Shown: in pieces, positions 42,409 through 49,544 of the stretch
How the letters are laid out: the number at the start of each line of letters is the position of its first letter
How positions within the stretch are numbered: the first letter of the stretch is position 1
Notes under the pieces: generated by a model
Databases searched by the model: none
The model's input: only the letters and a program-made list of their open reading frames with translations
Told to the model about the DNA's origin: nothing
Translations under genes and position numbers: made by a program
NCBI RefSeq assembly: GCF_023716945.1
Contig: NZ_JAMQQF010000003.1
Location: 1 to 64,000 of the forward strand
Length of the DNA: 64,000 nucleotides
DNA from: Frankia sp. AiPs1
Lineage (GTDB): Bacteria; Actinomycetota; Actinomycetes; Frankiales; Frankiaceae
Reading direction: 5' to 3'

Positions 42409-44114
42409 CAGGGCGTGGTCGTCATCGTGCCTCGGTTCGGTGGCGTGTGCCGTGCAGGCCGCGGGCACGGCACACCGACACCGACGCCGCGGCGGAGCAG
42501 AGCCCAGGACCGCGCGATCAGGCGACGTCGGTGACACGTCAACGTCGGCGGCTTCTGCTGCTGATGGCGCTCGCGGTGCTGGTGATAGCAGCCGGCGTTG
42601 TGGAGTGGATAGTCCTGCGCGGCGCTGGTAACGGCGGGCCGCCGCCGGTGGCGCCTGGGTGCGGGCAGCCGGGGCTGATCTGTGCCCCCGGTCCGGGAGG
42701 GGAGATGCTGGCGTTCCAGCCGGCGGCCGGCGCGTGGACCGGTGGGGACGCGGGCGGGGGGCTGACGGAGGGGCCTGCCTTGCCGGCGGCGGGTTCGGGT
42801 TTTGTGGCGCAGCGCGCGATCTCAGCGCCTTCGTTGGGCGGTCTGCTGGGACGGGGCGTTGGAGGCGGCGTCTCGGGGCTGATGTCCGCCGCAGCGCAGG
42901 CGGTCGCCTCCTGGATGGCCAGCAGTCTGGTGGCGTCGTCCCGGTCGATGCTGACGGGCCTTCTTGGGGCGTCGACGAATCCGCGTGTGACGGCGGCGGC
43001 ATTCATCGGCCACGACGGCGCCTATCGCGACGTGGCGTCGTTCGCGAGCCTCATCCTCGTCGCTTTCGTGAGCCTCGGTGTCGCACAGGGGATGTGGTCC
43101 GGGGAGCCGGGGCAGGCGCTGCTGCGGCTGGTGCGTGATGTGCCAGTGGCCGTGCTGGCAATTCTTGTATTCCCCTGGATTACCGACCAGATGATCATTC
43201 TGTCGGATGTGATGTCTACGTGGATGCTGCCCTCGGGGAAATACGCCGCGGAGAACGTGGGAAAAGCGATCCTGCCGTATACGGCCGCTCCCGGTGGGAA
43301 TATCGGGGTTCTGCTGCTGAACCAGCTGGTGTTCTTCGCAATCGCGATGATCTATTTGGAGCTGGTGGTGCGGACCGCGTTGACTTATGTTGCGGTGGCG
43401 CTCGCGCCGTTGTCATTCATGACAATGACGACATCGGCGGGCCGGGCGGCCGCGCGCAAGGCCATAGAACTCGTCGTCGCCGTCGTCATGATCAAGCCGG
43501 GGATTTTTCTCGTGCTGCGGATCGGCATCGACCTGACGGGTGTGGCGCGGGGACCGAGCTCGACAGACGGGAGTGACTGGGGAGGTATTTTCCTGGGGAT
43601 GGGGATCGCCGGGGTCGCGGCATTCATGCCGTGGATTATCTGGCGGCTGATCCCGTCGATGGAGCAGGCGGCCATCACCCAGGGCCTGTCTCGGGCGCCG
43701 TTCCGTGCGGGGATGCAGGCGATGCAGACGGCCTATTTCGGCTCGTCGCTGGCGTCGTCGTTGGCACGGGCGGGGGGACGCAGCGCTCCGGGGGGTGCTG
43801 GGGCACGCGGTGCAGGGGCTGCGGGCAGCGGAGGCGGGCTCGGGGCGTCACGCAGCCTGGCCACGCGCTTCGATGGCGGGTCGAGCGGCAGCGAGAAGCC
43901 GTTGGTCCGCACCGGTACCCCGGCTGCGGGCGCACGGCGCCCGGATGCTGCCGGCGGCAAAGGGACGCCAGCACCGAGTCCACGACCGACACCGGGCGCA
44001 GCGGGCCGCAGACTGGTCGATCCGGATCAGCCTGCCGAGCCCGGGGCGGGACCCTCGCCTCCTCGCCGCCCGGGGGCGCGCCGTCGCCCTGATTCCCCGG
44101 GAGGTGGCCGGTGA
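42405..44114 (+). CDS. TrbL/VirB6-like conjugation channel protein
   Basis: A 569-residue protein. One N-terminal membrane span near residues 50-75, then several more between 200 and 430 (FASLILVAFVSLGVAQGMWS, VPVAVLAILVFPWIT, LVFFAIAMIYLELVVRTAL, VAVALAPLSFMTMTTSAG, IFLGMGIAGVAAFMPWIIW). A 130-residue Gly/Ala/Pro/Arg-rich cytoplasmic tail follows. Polytopic arrangement and A-L-A-P-L-S-F motif fit TrbL/VirB6 proteins that form the inner-membrane channel. Both ends overlap neighbouring genes (ATGA, GTGA). Confidence 0.75.
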   Translation: MTGRGRHRASVRWRVPCRPRARHTDTDAAAEQSPGPRDQATSVTRQRRRLLLLMALAVLVIAAGVVEWIVLRGAGNGGPPPVAPGCGQPGLICAPGPGGEMLAFQPAAGAWTGGDAGGGLTEGPALPAAGSGFVAQRAISAPSLGGLLGRGVGGGVSGLMSAAAQAVASWMASSLVASSRSMLTGLLGASTNPRVTAAAFIGHDGAYRDVASFASLILVAFVSLGVAQGMWSGEPGQALLRLVRDVPVAVLAILVFPWITDQMIILSDVMSTWMLPSGKYAAENVGKAILPYTAAPGGNIGVLLLNQLVFFAIAMIYLELVVRTALTYVAVALAPLSFMTMTTSAGRAAARKAIELVVAVVMIKPGIFLVLRIGIDLTGVARGPSSTDGSDWGGIFLGMGIAGVAAFMPWIIWRLIPSMEQAAITQGLSRAPFRAGMQAMQTAYFGSSLASSLARAGGRSAPGGAGARGAGAAGSGGGLGASRSLATRFDGGSSGSEKPLVRTGTPAAGARRPDAAGGKGTPAPSPRPTPGAAGRRLVDPDQPAEPGAGPSPPRRPGARRRPDSPGGGR

Positions 44115-45652
44115 GCGACCCCTCCGCGCCGGTGTACCGGCTGACGCGACGCCGCGGCGGGGCGGCGTTGCTGGGGCTCGCTCCGATTCCGCTGGTTCTG
44201 CTCACCGTCGGGGTCGTCACGCTGATCGTCTCGCCGCTGGTCGGGGCCTTGGCCGTGGGTGTTCTCGTCGCGGTCGTCTGCGGCCTGCTGGCGATCCTGC
44301 CCGCGCCAGGTGGCCCGCTGTATCAGATGCTGCCGCTGGCCGTCCGTCATCTGACTCGGCGGGTGGTGGGGGGCGACCGGTGGACCGCGTCGCTGCCCTT
44401 GCTGAGCGGGACCGCAGCCGTCCGCGCGGGAAGGGCGACCGACGATGGGGAACTGTTGCCGCCGCTGCTGCGCGGTCTGGACATCGTCGCGGTTCCTCGT
44501 GCGGCGGCCAGTGGGGCCGCGGGCACGGTGGCCCCGATCGGGCTGGTTCGGGATCGGCGTGGTGGGACGCTGACCGCGGTGCTCGCGGCCCGGGGCGGCG
44601 CGTTCGCGTTACTCGACCCCGCCGAGCAGCATCAGCGGCTGTCCGCCTGGGCGGCGATTCTTTCCCACGCGGCCCGTGACCCTGCGCTGGTCCGTCTGGG
44701 CTGGACGCTGTGCTCGGCCCCCGCCCCGTTGACCGATCATCACCGCTGGCTCGCCGAACGCGTGCGCGAGACGCCTGCAGGCGATGGGTATGCACGTGCC
44801 GCCGCCGACTATCGAGCGCTGCTCGACGATGCCGGCCCCACCCTCACCCAGCATGATCTTCGTCTGTGGTTGACGATCGACACCCGGCGTCTGCCTCGGC
44901 GTACCGATCCGACGGACGCCGCGGTGCGCACGGCCCTGGCCGTGCTCGAGCAATGCCAGGACGCGGGACTGGACGTCGCCGTCCCCGACTCCCCGGTGCA
45001 GATCGCCCAGGCGTTACGGCTGCGCGCCGACCCGACGGCCGCGGCCACTGTGCCCGGAGTCCGACGCAGCCTCGCCGAACACGCAGGTCTTGCCAGCGCA
45101 CTGGCCGGCGTCCACGCAGGCCCGCTGGCACTACGCACCCATTGGGACGCGGTAGAGGTGGACAGCGTCTGGCATCGCCTTTTCTGGGTCGCGCAGTGGC
45201 CTGCCTTGGGACTGCAGCCAGGGTGGCTGGATCCTCTGCTGATCCACGCCGAGGGCATGCGCACACTGAGCCTGCTGTGCGAACCAGTCTCGGCGCGCCT
45301 GGCACGGCGGCGGATCACCTCCGATGCCGTGCAGGTCGAGTCCGCCGTCGCCGCTCGCGAGAAGTACGGCTTTCGCGTCCCGACGCACCTCGCCAACGCA
45401 CAGGCCGCCGTCGACCAGCGCGAGATCGAGCTGCACGGCGGCCATAGCGAGTACGGCTACCTCGCCCTCGTCGACGTCGCCGCGGCCACCCACGACGAGC
45501 TCGATCAGGCCAGCCGGCGCCTGGCCGACCGCGCCGCGCAGACCGGCATCACCGAACTACGTCCCCTGCACGGCCGGCATGACCTGGCCTGGGCCGCGAG
45601 CCTGCCGGTGGGCCGCGGCCCCGGACGTGGACTGCGCGCCGCTGTCCACTGA
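44111..45652 (+). CDS. SCO6880-type (PrgI/VirB4 N-terminal-like) conjugation protein
   Basis: A 513-residue protein starting GTGA over the previous stop. Residues 15-70 hold two membrane helices (GLAPIPLVLLTVGVVTLIVS, LVGALAVGVLVAVVCGLLAI). The remaining cytoplasmic part has the features of SCO6880 proteins that stand next to VirB4 in actinobacterial type IV systems: LIHAEGMRTLSLLCEPVSAR, then RRITSDAVQVESAVAAREKY. It probably supplies the membrane anchor and N-terminal domain for the separate ATPase encoded next. Confidence 0.75.
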   Translation: MSDPSAPVYRLTRRRGGAALLGLAPIPLVLLTVGVVTLIVSPLVGALAVGVLVAVVCGLLAILPAPGGPLYQMLPLAVRHLTRRVVGGDRWTASLPLLSGTAAVRAGRATDDGELLPPLLRGLDIVAVPRAAASGAAGTVAPIGLVRDRRGGTLTAVLAARGGAFALLDPAEQHQRLSAWAAILSHAARDPALVRLGWTLCSAPAPLTDHHRWLAERVRETPAGDGYARAAADYRALLDDAGPTLTQHDLRLWLTIDTRRLPRRTDPTDAAVRTALAVLEQCQDAGLDVAVPDSPVQIAQALRLRADPTAAATVPGVRRSLAEHAGLASALAGVHAGPLALRTHWDAVEVDSVWHRLFWVAQWPALGLQPGWLDPLLIHAEGMRTLSLLCEPVSARLARRRITSDAVQVESAVAAREKYGFRVPTHLANAQAAVDQREIELHGGHSEYGYLALVDVAAATHDELDQASRRLADRAAQTGITELRPLHGRHDLAWAASLPVGRGPGRGLRAAVH

Positions 45653-45690
45653 CACCATGTCTCACCCTCACGATCCGACCGGAGAGGCCC

Positions 45691-46992
45691 ATGGCCATCA
45701 CCATCGAGGCATTGCGGGACTGGCGCTTCACGCTGCCGCGCGACCTTGCTACCACCGCGCACCTGTGCACGCTGTACCCGTTCACGATTCAGGCAGGATC
45801 CGGGGTCACCGGCGTCCTGCTCGGCGCGGACCGGCTCGCCGGCGGCGGCTTCTTCTTCGATCTTCACGAGGCCTATGCCCACGGCCTCATCCAGGGACCG
45901 AACATGCTGGTCACCGGTGCCGGCGCCTACGGCAAGAGTGCTCTCACGAAAGCCCTCGTCTACCGGTCCACGGTCCTTGCGCCAACCCGGTTCACCGCGA
46001 TCATCGACCCGAAGGGCGAGTGGACCGCGCTCGGCGCGGCCCTTGGCTGGGCGGTACTGCGCCTAAGCCCAGGCGGAACGGTCAGGGTGAACCCGTTCGA
46101 TCTCGGCCCGGCGCGCGCAGGTGCCGCAGCCGAGGACCTGCTCGCTCACCGGGTCGGCGTCGCGACGGCTCTGCTCACCCTGGCGCTCGGCCGCGCCGAC
46201 CTGTCTCCCGGTGACCGGCGCATCCTGCATGAATGCCTGCGTCATCTCACCGCCCACAGCGGCATTGCCAATCCGACCCTGCCGGACCTGCAGCGGATGC
46301 TCGCCGATCCGCCCGCGGTGATTGCTGACGCCCTCGACACCACCCGCGCGGACCTCGCCGAGCGGCGACGGCCGTTGCTGGACGCCGCCGCGATCCTCGT
46401 CGACGATGACCTTCGGGGCATCTGCGACACCACCACCAGTGTCGATCTTGACTGGGCGCAGACCCCTGGCCTCGTGCTGGACCTATCCGCGCTGCTGGCT
46501 CGACGGCGGACCCTGCGACTCGTGCTGACCGCGGCGGCGGGGTGGTTGCAGGGCGCGATGTACGGCGCGGTGGACCGGCGCAAACTTGTCATTCTCGACG
46601 AGGCATGGATTGCCCTTGAAGACCTGGCGATCACCCGGTTCCTGCAGGATCAGTGGCGCCTGGGCCGGCAGTGGGGCACCGCCAACATCCTGATCACCCA
46701 CGCCCTGGCCGACCTGCGCAGCCAGGTCGACGACGGCGCCGCCGCCGGGAAGATCGCCGAGGGGCTGCTCACCACGACCTCGGTGCGGGTGTTCCTGCAC
46801 CAGAATCCTGAGCAGATCCGGACGCTGCTCGCAGACCTAGGCCTGACCGGTACCGAAGCAACGCTGCTGCGGACGCTGCAGCCGTTTCAGGCCCTGTGGC
46901 GCGTGGGCAACACCTCAACCTTGGTCGACCATCTCATCGCCCCGTGGGAATGGGACCTGCTCGACACCGACCGCGCGATGAGCGCCACCTGA
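45691..46992 (+). CDS. VirB4-like conjugation ATPase
   Basis: A 433-residue protein. GPNMLVTGAGAYGKSALTKA contains Walker A (GAGAYGKS, near residue 75), and RKLVILDEAWIALED is Walker B with the downstream glutamate. TNILITHALADLRSQ and VRVFLHQNPEQI follow, as in VirB4/TraC ATPases. It is shorter than full VirB4 because the N-terminal domain appears to be in the preceding gene. It powers assembly of the transfer channel. Confidence 0.85.
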   Translation: MAITIEALRDWRFTLPRDLATTAHLCTLYPFTIQAGSGVTGVLLGADRLAGGGFFFDLHEAYAHGLIQGPNMLVTGAGAYGKSALTKALVYRSTVLAPTRFTAIIDPKGEWTALGAALGWAVLRLSPGGTVRVNPFDLGPARAGAAAEDLLAHRVGVATALLTLALGRADLSPGDRRILHECLRHLTAHSGIANPTLPDLQRMLADPPAVIADALDTTRADLAERRRPLLDAAAILVDDDLRGICDTTTSVDLDWAQTPGLVLDLSALLARRRTLRLVLTAAAGWLQGAMYGAVDRRKLVILDEAWIALEDLAITRFLQDQWRLGRQWGTANILITHALADLRSQVDDGAAAGKIAEGLLTTTSVRVFLHQNPEQIRTLLADLGLTGTEATLLRTLQPFQALWRVGNTSTLVDHLIAPWEWDLLDTDRAMSAT

Positions 46993-47083
46993 TCGAGCCC
47001 GGCACCGAGGTCCCGTATTCCCGGCCGCGGATGCGGCGCCGACGGCCACGGACCGACGACATGCGGCAGAAAGCCTCACCACC

Positions 47084-48751
47084 ATGGATCCATCTTCCCC
47101 CGACCATCCCTTTGCCGTGTTCATCGAGGTGCATGCCGCAAGCTGGCGGTTCACCCGCGCCAGCCCGAGCGAGCCCCACATTCTCGCCGCAGAGCTGATT
47201 CATCCCTCCGCGATGTCCGGGGATCTGTTTGTCGCGCATCGGGCTGTGGCCAGTCGTCGCCGCCTGGAGGAGCAACTCGGCTTCGTGTTCCCGGAACAGG
47301 CCATGGAAGCGCTGGGTGCCATTCCCCTCAGGGCCACCTCATCCTGGGGGGCGTCCTCGCCCGAAGCCGGGTGGGTTCACCAGACCCGCTATCAGCCCTG
47401 GCGGGCCAGCACGGTGCACATCGGCGCGCAGCCTCCGGTGTCCTACGGCCGCCTGCTGCACGACACGCCACCGCTGCGCACCTGGGAGAACGGCCCACAC
47501 CGCGTCGACATCATCGCGATCACGCCCACGCGAACAGGAAGCGGCGATCCCGCTAACGCGGTGTCGTTCCGACTCTGGCACGGCGGCCAGGTTCTTGTCG
47601 CCGACGACGCGGTGCTACCGGCCACGCTGACCCTCGACGACGACACCCTTCGACTCCTCGCCGACTACGCCGTCCATGGCCGACCGCGCAGCATGCTCAC
47701 CTCGCGCCAACAGACACTGCTCGACGCCCACGGCGGCGATCTGCTCGACGTCCTCACGATCCCACCGGAGCCGTACCCGGTGGGAACCCGCGTCACCCTG
47801 CTCTCAGACCAGGGAGACCTGCGGACCACCGGCGTGGTCGTAGACAGCATTGGGGACCCGCCGCGGTACTGCGTGCGCCCCGACGTCGCCAGCCTGCCCG
47901 GCCACCCTCTCGCCAACCACCCTGACGCCTTCCTGATCTTCTCCGCTCTCACCGCTCGAGCGACCCTGCGTCCCCAGGACACCGGGATCGAGCCCGCCGA
48001 CGTGGCTGTCCTCGGCTACGGTGCCCGGGTCCGGGCTGTCGACGACCCGCACTTCGAGACCGGAACCGTCCTACGCGCGATCGCCGTCGAGAATGCTGGC
48101 CTGTTCTACGACGTGCAGCCCGACGGCAGTCACCCACTCGTCCGCATACCCGAAGGCGACGTTGTCCCCCTCGCGGGCACGGCCTGGCAGACCCTGGACG
48201 CCCTGGTCGAGGCGCGCACCGAGGCCGGCATCCCGCTGGAGGTCGGTGAGGTACTGGTCAGCCTCGACGAATTCACAGTCGTGGAGTCCGGTCCCGCCGG
48301 GCCGCAGGTATGTCGTCCCGGCTACGGGATTCCGGCTCTGGATCCGATGTTTGGCCGGGCCTGGGCCCCCGGACCGTCCACCGATGGCCTGCCCGACCAC
48401 GACCTGGAGCCCTCCACCGGCGCGCCCTACCTCGAGGTAGGAGAGGACATCGTCGTGCACGATCCCGTTCACGGGTTCCTCGCGGTCGCGCCCCCGCTCT
48501 TCGACGCCGCGCTCCGGCTGGACGCCGAGACCCTCACGCGGCTCGTCAACGAGGTGCCCGGGATCGAGGTCACCGGCATCGAGGCCCCCGCCACACTCGC
48601 CGCCCTCGCGGCTACATACAGGCACGACGTTCTCATGGAGAAGGGACCTAACGGCCCGGACCGCTACGAGGACTGCCCGACGGAACCGGCAGACGGGCTA
48701 CCGCATGACCTACCGGCAGCAATCCCAACCGAACTCGAACCCCCGTTCTGA
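47084..48751 (+). CDS. Large transfer-region protein sharing a domain with the 38678 gene
   Basis: A 555-residue protein. N-terminal part: FAVFIEVHAASWRFTRASPS, then ELIHPSAMSGDLFVAHRAVA. The shared domain near residues 125-220 (PLRTWENGPHRVDI, DDAVLPATLTL, SRQQTLLDAHG) matches the protein at 38678. After it come beta-rich repeats with R-V-T-L-L-S-D-x-G-D and G-A-R-V-R-A-V-D-D-P-H-F-E-T-G segments resembling small SH3-like barrels. No membrane span. It lies 91 bases after the VirB4-like gene in the same direction. Function unknown. Confidence 0.65.
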   Translation: MDPSSPDHPFAVFIEVHAASWRFTRASPSEPHILAAELIHPSAMSGDLFVAHRAVASRRRLEEQLGFVFPEQAMEALGAIPLRATSSWGASSPEAGWVHQTRYQPWRASTVHIGAQPPVSYGRLLHDTPPLRTWENGPHRVDIIAITPTRTGSGDPANAVSFRLWHGGQVLVADDAVLPATLTLDDDTLRLLADYAVHGRPRSMLTSRQQTLLDAHGGDLLDVLTIPPEPYPVGTRVTLLSDQGDLRTTGVVVDSIGDPPRYCVRPDVASLPGHPLANHPDAFLIFSALTARATLRPQDTGIEPADVAVLGYGARVRAVDDPHFETGTVLRAIAVENAGLFYDVQPDGSHPLVRIPEGDVVPLAGTAWQTLDALVEARTEAGIPLEVGEVLVSLDEFTVVESGPAGPQVCRPGYGIPALDPMFGRAWAPGPSTDGLPDHDLEPSTGAPYLEVGEDIVVHDPVHGFLAVAPPLFDAALRLDAETLTRLVNEVPGIEVTGIEAPATLAALAATYRHDVLMEKGPNGPDRYEDCPTEPADGLPHDLPAAIPTELEPPF

Positions 48752-48806
48752 CAGTACACAGCACCTCAAAAAGAGCACCGACAGTTCGATTCGATGGAGG
48801 AATACT

Positions 48807-48947
48807 ATGGCTGGGAGAAAATCCAGGACCTCATCGCCCGATGGATGGATCCCGTTCAGCCTCATCGCCGCACTGACCCTGCTTACTGTTTTGGCCTCTT
48901 TTGCCGCCGGATCCTGGATAGGATGGATCTCTCGTGCATTCTTCTAA
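48807..48947 (+). CDS. 46-residue single-pass membrane peptide
   Basis: GGAGG lies seven bases before ATG 48807. The product is MAGRKSRTSSPDGWIPF followed by a hydrophobic helix SLIAALTLLTVLASFAAGSW. The strong ribosome-binding site and ordered topology (basic N-terminus, one span) support a real small gene at the end of the transfer operon. No family recognised. Confidence 0.5.
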   Translation: MAGRKSRTSSPDGWIPFSLIAALTLLTVLASFAAGSWIGWISRAFF

Positions 48948-49111
48948 TCCTCGGCGGATATGAGGCCGGATCGGATTCGGGCAGAAACCCGGATCGCCGA
49001 ATGTCATGGTTCATATCGTGGGGCGGCGTGTTTGTCATGATCTCAATGATCATTGATGCTGGAGTGTCACACGTCGACCTGGATCTGTGGCCTGGGGAAA
49101 TTCGCCGATAG
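48923..49111 (+). CDS. Possible 62-residue membrane peptide overlapping the previous gene
   Basis: ATG 48923 overlaps the preceding gene by 25 bases. The frame encodes a hydrophobic start (DLSCILLILGG) and a second span (MSWFISWGGVFVMISMIIDA). Translation from an overlap is plausible, but coding evidence is thin. Confidence 0.25.
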   Translation: MDLSCILLILGGYEAGSDSGRNPDRRMSWFISWGGVFVMISMIIDAGVSHVDLDLWPGEIRR

Positions 49112-49140
49112 TTCCGGCGGTTTGATGGTCGATTATGTCA

Positions 49141-49500
49141 GTGCGCCTGCATCACCAGATCTTCGTGCGGGTATGTAGCTGGCTTGTTCCTCGGTCGCAC
49201 GCCGGGGTCCAAGAACGTCGAATTGCTCGCAGCGCGGCACGAGGTCGCGGGGCTGCGCCGCACCCAGACCAGGCCCCGGTGGGACTCGGTAGACCGGGCG
49301 GTCCTCGCCGCGCTCATCAGACTCCCGCCCACGACGCTGAGGGTACATTGAAGATTCTCCCGGCCCGGTCGCACGGTGGCACCGCTGTCTGATCACCAGG
49401 CATTGGACCCACCTGGAGCGGACCAGGTGGCCCCCAGCCATCCCGGTGTTCACCGTACAGATCGAACGTCTCGCGTCCGAGAAGTCGGAGATTACCGGGC
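49141..49500 (+). pseudogene. IS3/IS481-type integrase remnant
   Basis: Successive frames give VRLHHQIFVRVCSWLV, NVELLAARHEVAGLRRTQTR, DRAVLAALIRLPPTTLRVH, WHRCLITRHWTH and VFTVQIERLASE. This is the N-terminal helix-turn-helix region of rve-type integrases (E-L-L-x-L-R-H-E-V-A-x-L-R-R, W-H-R-x-L-x-x-R-x-W-T, L-I-x-R-L-A-x-E-N). Several frameshifts and loss of the DDE core make it inactive. Confidence 0.6.
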
Positions 49501-49544
49501 GAAAGGCCGGATCCGACCCCGCCCGACACCGGGCCCCTTCCCGT

